Source of the DNA: Bacteroidota bacterium
GTDB lineage: Bacteria; Bacteroidota; Ignavibacteria; Kapaibacteriales; UBA2268
Reading direction: 5' to 3'
NCBI GenBank assembly: GCA_004322215.1
Contig: SCSM01000045.1
Span: 17,611 to 81,610 of the forward strand
DNA: 64,000 nt
Below the pieces are notes generated by a model. The model was not told where the DNA came from. It did not search any database and saw nothing but the letters and a program-made list of their open reading frames with translations. This document shows, piece after piece, positions 38,451 through 46,825 of the stretch; position 1 is the stretch's first letter; the number at the start of each line of letters is the position of its first letter. Made by a program: the position numbers and the translations under genes.

Positions 38451-38943
38451 CGTCAATCCCCATCAATTGTGATAATTTCTTTTTGCCTAATGCAAGGCGA
38501 GATTTAACAGTTTCCTCACTGACTTTCTGAATCTCTGCAACTTCCTTTCTCGAAAATCCTTCAATATTGTGAAGGATTAATGCTTCCTTTTGTTCTTCAG
38601 GAAGTTTGTTCAGGCATTCATAAAGCAGTGAAATATCCGTTATGATATCAGCAGAAAGATTTTGAACGAAAAGGCTATCCAACTCGACATTGACAAATCT
38701 TGCCGAATCCTTCTTTCTTTTCAGCTTATAGTATATGCGGCTGGATATTGTGAACAAGAAGCTGAGAAATGCTTTCTCATTCGATAAGCTATTGAATCCT
38801 TCATAAGCTGAAGCGAGTGTTTCTCCAAGCAAATCCTTAGCAAACTCCCTATTCTTAGCCATAAAAAGACAGTAGCGCCAAATATTATCCTTTACTCCGC
38901 TATACAACTGAATAAACCGTTCCTGCTTTTCTTTCTGCGTCAT
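38434..38943 (-). CDS. ECF-type RNA polymerase sigma factor
   Basis: This 169-residue protein has sigma region 2 (IWRYCLFMAKNREFAKDLLG, then AFLSFLFTISSRIYYKLKR) and region 4 (LNKLPEEQKEALILHNIEGF, then EVAEIQKVSEETVKSRL, the helix-turn-helix). Such factors direct transcription of envelope and stress genes and are held inactive by a membrane anti-sigma protein encoded next to them. Here that partner overlaps its end. The divergent gene at 39193 may be a target or have its own control. Confidence 0.92.
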   Translation of the reverse strand: MTQKEKQERFIQLYSGVKDNIWRYCLFMAKNREFAKDLLGETLASAYEGFNSLSNEKAFLSFLFTISSRIYYKLKRKKDSARFVNVELDSLFVQNLSADIITDISLLYECLNKLPEEQKEALILHNIEGFSRKEVAEIQKVSEETVKSRLALGKKKLSQLMGIDDEERA

Positions 38944-39041
38944 TCAAAAAACAATTGGTACCAAAACAATGTAGTAAGTGCAATATTATCGAAAAAAGGG
39001 TTAAACAATAATTATTTTTTTTGCATAAAGGTTCATTTTCC

Positions 39042-39058
39042 TTGGCACAATTATTGTT
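39042..39058 (+). promoter_or_regulatory. Sigma-54-like promoter (-24/-12)
   Basis: TTGGCAC (39042-39048), five bases, then TTGTT (39054-39058) match the sigma-54 layout TTGGCAC-N5-TTGCA, with GT in place of the usual GC at -12. Transcription would begin near 39068-39070, just before the structured leader of the gene at 39193. No enhancer-binding activator gene is nearby. Confidence 0.5.
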
Positions 39059-39069
39059 CAATTAATCAT

Positions 39070-39192
39070 GTTAGCGGTGAGTTCATAAAACCGCAGATTT
39101 TTTGCCGTGCTCATGGTCTCCCCTCTCAGCGATGGGAGGGGAACTTATCGGTGACGGCTTGATTTATCTAAAAAAATGGTTGCGAGGTTAAT
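39070..39192 (+). ncRNA. Structured 5' leader or small RNA, family unknown
   Basis: Three helices can be drawn. GCGGT (39074-39078) pairs with ACCGC (39090-39094). GCCGT (39104-39108) pairs with ACGGC (39154-39158) and encloses a strong hairpin. In that hairpin TCCCCTCTCA (39119-39128) pairs with TGGGAGGGGA (39133-39142) around a GCGA tetraloop of the GNRA type, with one G-U pair. The region is far richer in G+C than its surroundings. It matches no riboswitch I recognise. It ends at a GAGG ribosome site for the gene at 39193, so it may be a leader controlling that gene. Confidence 0.5.
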
Positions 39193-39846
39193 ATGAAAAA
39201 ACATATATTGAGTTATTTGCCGCTTTCGGTTGCGGCTTTCTTCCTTGTCGTTTTCATTCTTTTTGCCCAGACTGAAAAATCTACCGAAGATAAAGATAAT
39301 CCAGTAAAAAAGGAGCTGAATGAACTTTATAAAAAGTACGACAAATCTTTATTCAAAGCAATATTCTCACTTGAGGAACTCAGACCCTTTGCTATTATCC
39401 AGGTTGACAAACTGAGCGACACATACAAGAACGAGTGGACATCCCCGGATGCAATGTATGACATGCTGAACAAAAAAGACAGGGAACATCTTTTGAATCA
39501 GATTGCCATATATCTCCATGATTCAAAAGACCAGAACCGAAGCTTAAGAATTATAGATAAGTTGAAATACTGGTGCATTGCTGATGCCCAGTTTTCAATC
39601 ATAACCGATAAGTTCGGTTTTTACAACGAAGATGTATTCCGTGCTTTGATGGAAATAGCCAGCACAAAGCAATTCTTTATTCGCGAGATAGACGGCCAGC
39701 CGCTCGACATCAAAACATTGACCAAACCACAGACCGAGAAAATATATAGCGATGCTATGAATTATATCAGTTCACTCAGTATGAAAGACCAGTTAAAATG
39801 CTATTCCGAAGTGTATTTGCAATTATCTAATATTAGTATGAGATAG
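39193..39846 (+). CDS. Membrane-anchored or secreted protein of unknown function
   Basis: The 217-residue product has a hydrophobic head (LPLSVAAFFLVVFILFAQ) that is a signal peptide or anchor, then a helix-rich charged domain (KKELNELYKKYDKSLFKAIF, then PEDMYD-like and KQFFIREIDGQP segments). I recognise no family. It is divergent from the ECF sigma gene, with a sigma-54-like promoter and a structured leader upstream. It has its own GAGG ribosome site. The setting suggests regulated expression, perhaps linked to the neighbouring envelope-sensing genes. Confidence 0.65.
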   Translation: MKKHILSYLPLSVAAFFLVVFILFAQTEKSTEDKDNPVKKELNELYKKYDKSLFKAIFSLEELRPFAIIQVDKLSDTYKNEWTSPDAMYDMLNKKDREHLLNQIAIYLHDSKDQNRSLRIIDKLKYWCIADAQFSIITDKFGFYNEDVFRALMEIASTKQFFIREIDGQPLDIKTLTKPQTEKIYSDAMNYISSLSMKDQLKCYSEVYLQLSNISMR

Positions 39847-39882
39847 GAAATAAAATTAAATAATTAATGAAATAAATAATCT

Positions 39883-40149
39883 ATGCTTGATATAAAATAT
39901 TCAGATAATGCTACAAAACAATTATCACAAATCTCAAAAGGTGATAAATCAAATGCTAAATTAATTTTAAAATCTCTTGAAAAATTTGCAGAATTTCCAT
40001 TAGAAAAACAAGACGTAAAAATTCTAAAAGGCAAATTTGGTTTTCTTAAAAGACTAAGAGCAGGCAATTATAGAATAATTTTTGAAAATGATAATCAATG
40101 TATTTACGTCTATGAAATAAAACATAGAAAGGATGTGCATCGTGATTAA
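39883..40149 (+). CDS. RelE/ParE-family toxin
   Basis: The 88-residue protein matches the RelE/ParE fold, with short helices then strands ending FLKRLRAGNYRIIFENDN and YEIKHRKDVHRD. The LRAGNYRIIF core and final HR are typical. Members inhibit translation by cutting mRNA at the ribosome or block gyrase; which of these applies is not clear. The toxin gene comes first and overlaps the antitoxin start by eight bases. Confidence 0.85.
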   Translation: MLDIKYSDNATKQLSQISKGDKSNAKLILKSLEKFAEFPLEKQDVKILKGKFGFLKRLRAGNYRIIFENDNQCIYVYEIKHRKDVHRD

Positions 40150-40330
40150 AACTCAGGTAATAAAACAAAGCAGAAAACCTATTGCTGTAATTATGGATTA
40201 TGATGAATATAAAAGATTGAAGGAAATCGAAGAGGATAACGAAGACTATAATTCGGCAATCAAAGTCAAAATTTCAAACAAAAAATGGACAAGCCATAAG
40301 ACTTTAAAGAAACAACTTGGGATTGATTAA
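40142..40330 (+). CDS. Antitoxin, Phd/YefM-like
   Basis: The product (62 residues from the GTG at 40142, 65 from the ATG at 40133) has a short strand-helix head (QVIKQSRKPIAVIMDYDEYK, then RLKEIEEDNED) resembling the DNA-binding part of Phd/YefM antitoxins, and a basic tail (KWTSHKTLKKQLG). AAGG lies at a suitable distance from the GTG. It should neutralise the RelE-like toxin upstream and repress the pair. The order toxin-antitoxin is less common than the reverse. Confidence 0.7.
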   Translation: MIKTQVIKQSRKPIAVIMDYDEYKRLKEIEEDNEDYNSAIKVKISNKKWTSHKTLKKQLGID

Positions 40331-40368
40331 AGAATCACCATTAAAGTATATTATTAAATACTGGTAGG

Positions 40369-40962
40369 TTATTTTAATTTATATTCCAATAATTCCCATC
40401 TTTCTTTAAGTTCTTCCTTCCCATCACCTATTTCATAAATTTCATATAATATACGCCCAATGCCAGGTGAACAATATATGAACATTTTATATGAAACTTT
40501 ATATGTCCTCTCAACACTATACTGGATGCATTTGTAACTCTTATCGGACAATTGCAATGTTACATCCATACTATCAACTTTAATAGTATCCGTTACTCCT
40601 CTGAATATATCTCCTTTTTGAACAGGATATTTTAAAATCATAACCGATTCATATTTTATATATGAATATAATCCATCGGACTTATTTATATAGTAATTTC
40701 GGGATTGAACTTTCCCGTTTGAATCGCACACTTCAACAACATAATATTTTTCTGATTCTATTAAAGTATCAGCAATGACTTTTGTAATTCTTTTGTGACA
40801 ATTAACATCTCCATAGCTGCCAAAGCGGCAAATATTTTCTACCCATTCATTCCCGATTTTTAGAGGTAATATTTCTTTTGCTGATTCAGAGCAAAGTAAA
40901 TAATTATCATGAGTAAATAGTAAGATAAAAATCAATATTGGTAATTGGAAAATTCTATTCAT
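40369..40962 (-). CDS. Secreted protein of unknown function
   Basis: From the ATG at 40962, with AAGG six bases upstream, the product has 197 residues and a signal peptide. The mature part is beta-rich, beginning LPLKIGNEWVENICRFGSYG and including YYINKSDGLYSYIKY and YCSPGIGRILYEIYE. It resembles the small beta-sandwich surface proteins common in the group, but I can name no family. It is 24 bases downstream of the SprA-like lipoprotein gene and is probably co-transcribed with it. Confidence 0.6.
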   Translation of the reverse strand: MNRIFQLPILIFILLFTHDNYLLCSESAKEILPLKIGNEWVENICRFGSYGDVNCHKRITKVIADTLIESEKYYVVEVCDSNGKVQSRNYYINKSDGLYSYIKYESVMILKYPVQKGDIFRGVTDTIKVDSMDVTLQLSDKSYKCIQYSVERTYKVSYKMFIYCSPGIGRILYEIYEIGDGKEELKERWELLEYKLK

Positions 40963-40985
40963 AATCATCCTTATATTAATTATTA

Positions 40986-42020
40986 TTATTTTAAAGTCTC
41001 AACAACAATCAAATACCTGTCCCTCTCGGTTTTTGACCTTGCCTCTCCATAAGTCTTGTCATAAACTTCAGGATACATATACTTTTGGACTAAATCTGTA
41101 CGGTTAATTTTCTGCAAATATGATATTATCCCGGAATAAAATGGCTGAAGTGAAGGGAGCATAATGATACCTTCATTTTTATCAAAGTATGGTAATCGCA
41201 AATCAAATTTCCCGTCTGGAACAGGATTTCCTGTTTCATTATCAACGCGGTCAACGCCAAATATCGTAACAAGCTTGTCGGGTAAACTGTCTAACACATC
41301 GAGTGTATCGTTGTTCTGATTTATATAAAATAATTTGACATCGGTTTTATTTACATCAATACCTTTTGCATCAAAAGTATAATAATTCTTGAGCAATCTT
41401 TGCCAGATTGTTCGATAAGGTGGTATCAGATTTGGTCTGTAAATCAATTTCAGAATCAATGTATCACCAGGATTTGTAAAGGATTTCATTGTACCATAGT
41501 ATGCATCATCATCATTTGCATTAGTTTCGCCTTCGATTCTGTAAGAAACAGCATAATACCTGTCGGATTTTAAATCTTTTAATCTTATTATTCCCAAATT
41601 ATAATCAATAGTATATTTTGTTGAATCTAATAATGCAAAATTTGACATTTCAACAATACCGGATGTTGGTGGTATATGTAATAAAGAATCGTTATATCGT
41701 TCTCCTATAAGATATTTCTTTGTCTCAAGGTCGGCAAAAGCTATCCCAATAAATGTAACCGATGAATCATTAAGATTATTATTCGATTCCCAAACCTCAA
41801 TTTGTTTAATCCTCAAAGGTGTTGCTGATTGCGGTATATATCCCAATTTGTAGAAATCATTTATAATAGAATAATAAGATGTATCGAGAAGGAAATAATT
41901 CCTCGAGTAATCGTAAGCATGATAATATGTTCTTTTAACGTTGTTCACCGGCTCATTCGTGGAATTATCAGAGCAGGATACAGCTAACAGAATAAAAAAT
42001 GTAAAAATTAATTGTTTCAT
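40986..42020 (-). CDS. Lipoprotein with SprA-like module
   Basis: This 344-residue protein has a lipoprotein signal (LLAVSCSDNS, lipidated Cys16). The middle and end show a pattern that recurs in SprA, the giant T9SS translocon: an early block on naming and ordering segments (IKQIEVWESNNNLNDSSVTF), then LILKLIYRPNLIPPYRTIWQ, LLKNYYTFDAKGIDV, a IFGVDRVDNETGNPVPDGKF core and IIMLPSLQPF. SprA is about 2,400 residues, so this would be a single module set free as a lipoprotein. The match rests on my reading of the pattern. The ATG is preceded by AAGGAAT. Confidence 0.6.
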   Translation of the reverse strand: MKQLIFTFFILLAVSCSDNSTNEPVNNVKRTYYHAYDYSRNYFLLDTSYYSIINDFYKLGYIPQSATPLRIKQIEVWESNNNLNDSSVTFIGIAFADLETKKYLIGERYNDSLLHIPPTSGIVEMSNFALLDSTKYTIDYNLGIIRLKDLKSDRYYAVSYRIEGETNANDDDAYYGTMKSFTNPGDTLILKLIYRPNLIPPYRTIWQRLLKNYYTFDAKGIDVNKTDVKLFYINQNNDTLDVLDSLPDKLVTIFGVDRVDNETGNPVPDGKFDLRLPYFDKNEGIIMLPSLQPFYSGIISYLQKINRTDLVQKYMYPEVYDKTYGEARSKTERDRYLIVVETLK

Positions 42021-42048
42021 AATAATTCCTTTTTCAAATTATCTCAGG

Positions 42049-42072
42049 CGTTCGAGGTATCGAACCCCTACG
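42049..42072. repeat. Imperfect palindrome between the SprA-like and creD genes
   Basis: CGT (42049-42051) pairs with ACG (42070-42072), and an inner GAGGT can pair with ACCCC around ATCGA, with mismatches. On the opposite strand it looks like a tRNA T-arm (GGGGTTCGATACCTC), but no other tRNA parts are present. It is probably another short intergenic palindrome. Confidence 0.35.
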
Positions 42073-42085
42073 CATGATTTTAATA

Positions 42086-43444
42086 TTATTTCTTTTCCGT
42101 TTGATTGCCAACCGAGTACCAGTCAATTTTTCTCGTTATAAACATAACAAAAGCCAAAATCAAAAACAAACCGACCGAGCCGAGCAGCAATGCATAATTT
42201 TCAATTTGCAAAAGTACATATAAATATCCGTAAAGAGCAATTAATACCACAGCAAGTAAAAATCCTTCCTTTCTGCTTTTCAGAAACGCAAAAACGTATG
42301 TGCCGATTAATAATATATTAGCCGCACTTGCAGTGATATAAGCATAAATGAAATTCCAATGTTCCGACAGCGATAATAGAAGGAGATAAAACAGTGTCAA
42401 AGCCAATCCGACTAACAGGTATTGGAGCGGATGTATCCTCATCTTTCTCAGAATTTCAATAAGGAAGAATGTTAGAAAAGTCAGTGCAATAAATAAGATT
42501 CCGTATTTGACCGAACGGGATGTTTTTTGATATGTATCAACCGGAATCAGGAGTTCGGTTGTAGATAATGAATTAGTTATTTTACTGTAAATGTCGGATT
42601 CATTATCACCTGATTTCCATTGCTGCGGATAACTCCTTCCGAAATAGGTTATTTCCCAGTTTGCCACGAATTGTCCCTTATTAATAGTCCTCGAAGACGG
42701 GAGAAATGCACCGGAAAAACTCGGAGTTGACCAGTTTGATTTAATTGTTACATTATTAACTTTTCCTAATGGCGCAAAACTAAGAGAACGGCTCCCGTTC
42801 AGATTTAATGAAAATGAATACGTATAGGATGTATCATTTGTTCTGTTTCTCAAACTTGGAAGTTTTACGTGCATTCCCGTATTGAAATCATATAAGCCAA
42901 CTAATCCCGGCAAGAAGTATAATTTATCATTTCCTTTATTTTGAGAATTATTCCATTGTAAATCAATTTCATTTTTTATGCCTCTCAAATCCGAAAAGCT
43001 TGCAATCAGATAGGCATCATCCCAAAACACATCAGCGGAATCAATATTCAAAGATTTAATGTCAGGGAATGGAAATTTTCCCTCAAATTTTAATGATGTT
43101 TCATAAACCGGAATTTCGTAAATATCGCGGTATCTTATTTGTGGTTTCAATTCGGATTCGATTTTCATTTCATCAGGTAGGAAGAATGCATATTTATAAA
43201 TTAGATTTTCTGTGGTTTTTCCGTTACTCTCTACCTTCTTTTCGTGTTCATTATAGGGAATCACCATAATAGGTCCCTTTATCTCCTGTGCCTCTCCCCA
43301 CAATTGGCTAACTTCATTTTCGACTTCTGCTCGGCGGCCTTTTCTGTCTTCAACTATGAAACCAATTAGTACAAGCGGTATTATCGAACAGATAACAAGA
43401 GCAGCAATGATTATCACTTTGATAATGATTTTCTGGCTTGACAT
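42086..43444 (-). CDS. creD: CreD-like inner membrane protein
   Basis: From the ATG at 43444, with GAGGG about nine bases upstream, the product has 452 residues. It has a first helix (VIIIAALVICSIIPLVLIGF), a conserved NEVSQLWGEAQEIKGPIMVI segment, a large periplasmic domain of about 270 residues and six carboxyl-terminal helices starting near ILFIALTFLTFFLIEIL. This is the CreD (inner membrane resistance) family. In enterobacteria it is controlled by CreBC and affects envelope integrity and colicin tolerance; no CreBC genes are here. The ORF can be extended upstream to 43504, but the extra residues are unlike the family. Confidence 0.9.
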   Translation of the reverse strand: MSSQKIIIKVIIIAALVICSIIPLVLIGFIVEDRKGRRAEVENEVSQLWGEAQEIKGPIMVIPYNEHEKKVESNGKTTENLIYKYAFFLPDEMKIESELKPQIRYRDIYEIPVYETSLKFEGKFPFPDIKSLNIDSADVFWDDAYLIASFSDLRGIKNEIDLQWNNSQNKGNDKLYFLPGLVGLYDFNTGMHVKLPSLRNRTNDTSYTYSFSLNLNGSRSLSFAPLGKVNNVTIKSNWSTPSFSGAFLPSSRTINKGQFVANWEITYFGRSYPQQWKSGDNESDIYSKITNSLSTTELLIPVDTYQKTSRSVKYGILFIALTFLTFFLIEILRKMRIHPLQYLLVGLALTLFYLLLLSLSEHWNFIYAYITASAANILLIGTYVFAFLKSRKEGFLLAVVLIALYGYLYVLLQIENYALLLGSVGLFLILAFVMFITRKIDWYSVGNQTEKK

Positions 43445-43562
43445 AATATTCCCTCGAATTTTGTTTTTAAATGTTGGATAATAACTAATCCAATTATTTA
43501 TCAAGGTTCAATTTATTATAGGCATATCAAATTAATTAATAATGATTTTTATAGTTTAGCTC

Positions 43563-43754
43563 TTATTTCTTCAAAACAGCTTCCTTGTTGGCTTTATCAT
43601 TCCTATCGGCTTCTTGCATTAACAAACCCAAGCCAAAGTCTTCGAGTTCTTCAATACTTAAAACCTTTGATTTGATTTTTGTTTTTTTGAAAAATTCTGA
43701 AATAAAATTAAATTCAGATTTATCTTTCGGCGTTACTAATATTGCTGTATTCAT
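43563..43754 (-). CDS. Orphan antitoxin-like small protein
   Basis: The 63-residue protein reads MNTAILVTPKDKSEFNFISE, then SIEELEDFGLGLLMQEADRN and KANKEAVLKK. This resembles the short strand-helix antitoxins that partner RelE/ParE toxins in Bacteroidota. No toxin gene follows; the next 65 bases downstream are non-coding. It may be a solitary antitoxin or the remains of a pair. Confidence 0.5.
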   Translation of the reverse strand: MNTAILVTPKDKSEFNFISEFFKKTKIKSKVLSIEELEDFGLGLLMQEADRNDKANKEAVLKK

Positions 43755-43827
43755 TTCTACTCCATTACCATTTAAATTATAATTTTCAAAAATAATTAAA
43801 TCTATAATTTTTTAATAAATAATATTT

Positions 43828-45753
43828 TTACTCAATCACACCCGGCTTATTTAAATCATTAAACAGATTCACTAATTCATCAATTGTTTTTGCTCCTAAA
43901 TCGCCCTTGCCGTGCTGACGCAGTGCCACTGTGCCGCTGTCGGTTTCTTTCTGACCTATAATTAATGCAAAAGGTATTTTCTGCTGTTCCGATTCTGCAA
44001 TTTTTCGGTTAACTTTTTCGCTTCGCAAATCAACAGAAACCCTGAATCCAAGCTTGTCCAACTTCTTTTCAATCTCCTGCGCATAATCATGCTGCTTGTC
44101 GCTGATTGGAAGAATGCTTGCCTGAACGGGTGCAATCCAGAACGGAAAATTACCCGAAAAATGCTCGATTAATATTGACATGAATCTCTCCATCGAACCA
44201 AATGGCGCCCTGTGAATTACTACAGGTCTGTGCTTTTGATTGTCCTCGCCGGTGTATTCGAGCCCGAACCTTTCTGGCATAACGTAATCAACCTGTACAG
44301 TTCCTAACTGCCACTTACGCCCAATCGAATCTTTAACGATAAAATCTATTTTAGGACCGTAGAATGATGCTTCACCCATACCGATTTTATAATTCAATCC
44401 TATTTCATCGGCAACTTCTTTAATAATTTTCTCTGCTGTTTCCCATGTTTTCAAATCACCTACATATTTACCTTCGCTATCATCCCGGAATGATAACCTT
44501 GTTGTAACCTCCATACCGAAAGTCCTGAATACAAGCTGAGTCAGGTCAATATTGTTTTTCAATTCATCTTTCAGTTGTTCGGGCATACAGTAAATATGTG
44601 CATCGTCTTGAGTGAATCCGCGAACACGTATTAACCCGGTTAATTCACCTGACTGCTCATATCTGTAAACAGTCCCAAACTCTGCAAGCCGCAAAGGAAG
44701 CTCTTTGTAGCTTCTCGGTCTGGATGCATATATAGAGTGGTGATGAGGACAGTTCATCGGTTTCAGCATATATTCTTCTTCCTCGACTTTTATTGGAGCG
44801 AATTGAGAATCGGAATAGTATGGATAATGCCCGGATGTTTTATACAAATTCAGATTCCCGATATGAGGTGTAATAACTTCCTTATAACCGCGCTTTTTCA
44901 ATTCTTCGCTTATAAATCTTTCCAAAATTCTTCGGACAATTGTACCCTTAGGAAGCCAGACAGGAAGCCCTACTCCTACCTCCGGGGTAATTATGAATAA
45001 TTCAAGTTCTCTTCCGAGTTTGCGGTGGTCCCGCTTTTTTGCCTCTTCGAGCATGCTCAGATGTTCATCCAGCATTGACTTCTTCGGGAAGGTCACACCA
45101 TACACCCTTGTCATCATCTTTCGGCTCGAATCACCTTTCCAGTATGCTCCTGCAACCGAGAGTAGTTTGACATGCTTAAGCACTGCCGAATTCGGAACAT
45201 GTGTGCCTCTGCACAAATCAATAAAATTTCCCTGCTGGTAAAATGTGATTTCATCATTCTTAAGTCCATCGAGAAGTTCAAGTTTGTACTCATCGCCAAC
45301 TTGTTTGAAATGCTTTACTGCCTCTTCCCATGAAATTTCAATTCTTTTATATTCTGATTCTTTTTTTGAAAGTTCTCTCATTTTTTCTTCAATCTGAGAA
45401 AGATTATCGAGTGATATGATTTCACCTTCCGGCAAATCAACATCATAATAAAATCCGTTTTCGATTGCCGGACCTACGCCGAATTTTACACCGGGGTAAA
45501 TGCTTTGAATTGCTTCCGCCATTAGATGAGCTGATGAATGCCAGAAGATTTCCTTTCCTTCTTCATCATTGAATGTAACAATGCGAACCTTAGCATCCTC
45601 ATTAATAGCCCGCGATAAATCATATTTTTTTTCATTTACAATAATCCCGAGGGCTTCCCTTGCCAAACCGTCTGAAATGGATTTTGCAATCTCCATTCCT
45701 GTTGCTCCTGCGGGATATTCTCTCACACTTCCATCCGGAAAAGTAATTTTCAT
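43828..45753 (-). CDS. thrS: Threonyl-tRNA synthetase
   Basis: The 641-residue enzyme has an amino-terminal TGS domain (ITFPDGSVREYPAGATGMEI), an editing domain with the zinc-like HSSAHLMAEAI and CRGTHVPNSAVL, and the class II catalytic core. The core includes MLKPMNCPHHHSIYASRPRS (zinc Cys and His), RVRGFTQDDAHIYC and HRAPFGSMERFMSILIEHF. The anticodon-binding domain closes the protein (VDLRSEKVNRKIAESEQQKI). It charges tRNA-Thr. Length fits the family and no damage was seen. A leader of about 210 bases separates it from the divergent gene at 45968; no T-box is evident. Confidence 0.96.
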   Translation of the reverse strand: MKITFPDGSVREYPAGATGMEIAKSISDGLAREALGIIVNEKKYDLSRAINEDAKVRIVTFNDEEGKEIFWHSSAHLMAEAIQSIYPGVKFGVGPAIENGFYYDVDLPEGEIISLDNLSQIEEKMRELSKKESEYKRIEISWEEAVKHFKQVGDEYKLELLDGLKNDEITFYQQGNFIDLCRGTHVPNSAVLKHVKLLSVAGAYWKGDSSRKMMTRVYGVTFPKKSMLDEHLSMLEEAKKRDHRKLGRELELFIITPEVGVGLPVWLPKGTIVRRILERFISEELKKRGYKEVITPHIGNLNLYKTSGHYPYYSDSQFAPIKVEEEEYMLKPMNCPHHHSIYASRPRSYKELPLRLAEFGTVYRYEQSGELTGLIRVRGFTQDDAHIYCMPEQLKDELKNNIDLTQLVFRTFGMEVTTRLSFRDDSEGKYVGDLKTWETAEKIIKEVADEIGLNYKIGMGEASFYGPKIDFIVKDSIGRKWQLGTVQVDYVMPERFGLEYTGEDNQKHRPVVIHRAPFGSMERFMSILIEHFSGNFPFWIAPVQASILPISDKQHDYAQEIEKKLDKLGFRVSVDLRSEKVNRKIAESEQQKIPFALIIGQKETDSGTVALRQHGKGDLGAKTIDELVNLFNDLNKPGVIE

Positions 45754-45927
45754 TTCGATTCTTTATTTAATTAATATTTCAATTTAGTTAGAATTTTAGT
45801 TAACGTAATAAATTAAAGATTATTACTAATAATTACCGGTAAAAAGAATATTTCCTACTCATATTCGTTTCGTTTCTTCAATAAAATGCACATCTTATTA
45901 AAATGTGTTCTTGTTACTATTATTGAT

Positions 45928-45935
45928 TATTTTTG
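45928..45935 (+). promoter_or_regulatory. Possible Bacteroidota-type -7 element upstream of the outer-membrane gene
   Basis: TATTTTTG matches the TAnnTTTG element of the main Bacteroidota sigma factor and lies 33 bases before the start at 45968. A clear TTTG at the -33 place is missing, so the support is weak. Confidence 0.35.
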
Positions 45936-45967
45936 AAAAAACAAATAAATAAAAAACGGGGAAAATT

Positions 45968-46744
45968 ATGAAATTGAAAACAATAGTAATTGCAATTTTA
46001 CTGCTCGGTTCAAATTATCTTTGGTCACAGGACGATATGCTCGACTCGCTCGACCTGTCATTCGAAAGCACACCGATTAGAGAAGAAAAAGTACCATACT
46101 TTTCAATTGCCGGTGGTTTTACTGGAACATTTTTCTTTGCAAATTTCGATGAGTTGGATAAACTAATCGAAAAAAATTTCCCTTCGATGGGGAATGAAAG
46201 ATTCAGTGGCTCAAATATTTTCATGCCCGGTGCCGAAGGTTTCACAGCAATTGGAATTATTCCGAATATGAGATTGAGTTTCTTCGGAACAGGCGGCTCA
46301 AAAAATATTAAGGTTTCTGATACAGCATCTACAAGAAGCATTGACTATTCTGTAAGTTTCAACGGACTCTCATTCGATTATGCATTTGTACCAACACGCC
46401 GCCTTGCTGTATTGGTTGGAGCAAATCTTGGCTGGGGAACGCTCGCAATCGAATATTACAAAACGACAAGTAATATTGACTGGACAAAATTCGGTGAGGA
46501 TGTCAATCCGGGTAACTTCATGAGCAGGGCTGAAGCCGGAATGTGGCTGATTCAACCGCACCTGAACATCGAATTTGCAGTTACACCTTTCATTGCATTA
46601 AGAGCAAGTGCCGGATACTCATATTCATTAATGGGAAATTGGAAATTCAATCAGAATACTTCACTCGATAATGTTCCGAAGAATGTTAACGGAAGTGGAC
46701 TTTATGCGCAATTCGGGCTTTTTATCGGCTTATTCAACTATTAA
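45968..46744 (+). CDS. Outer-membrane beta-barrel protein of unknown function
   Basis: The 258-residue product has a signal peptide (IVIAILLLGSNYLWSQ) and strands alternating in the pattern of an outer-membrane barrel, such as FSIAGGFTGTFFFANFDELD, NGLSFDYAFVPTRRLAVLVG and the terminal YAQFGLFIGLFNY, which ends in an aromatic residue. I know no closer family. It lies between thrS (divergent) and the tRNA gene. Confidence 0.7.
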   Translation: MKLKTIVIAILLLGSNYLWSQDDMLDSLDLSFESTPIREEKVPYFSIAGGFTGTFFFANFDELDKLIEKNFPSMGNERFSGSNIFMPGAEGFTAIGIIPNMRLSFFGTGGSKNIKVSDTASTRSIDYSVSFNGLSFDYAFVPTRRLAVLVGANLGWGTLAIEYYKTTSNIDWTKFGEDVNPGNFMSRAEAGMWLIQPHLNIEFAVTPFIALRASAGYSYSLMGNWKFNQNTSLDNVPKNVNGSGLYAQFGLFIGLFNY

Positions 46745-46751
46745 TCTGTGG

Positions 46752-46782
46752 TTGATTGAATCTAAAAAAATTCGTAAATTTG
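46752..46782 (+). promoter_or_regulatory. Promoter of the tRNA gene, Bacteroidota type
   Basis: TTG (46752-46754) and TAAATTTG (46775-46782) are separated by 20 bases, close to the TTTG-N19-TAnnTTTG layout of Bacteroidota promoters. Transcription would begin about 35 bases before the tRNA. Confidence 0.5.
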
Positions 46783-46825
46783 CAATCCTTTTTTAAATAA
46801 AGGATTAAATATCAAACAAAATGTA

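Noticed and set aside
39070..39160. Known riboswitch or SRP RNA in the leader of 39193
   Set aside because: None of the conserved core sequences of the classes I could recall (cobalamin, SAM, TPP, FMN, c-di-GMP, SRP) is present.
42049..42072. tRNA gene fragment near creD
   Set aside because: Only a T-arm-like segment exists; no acceptor, D or anticodon arm is nearby.
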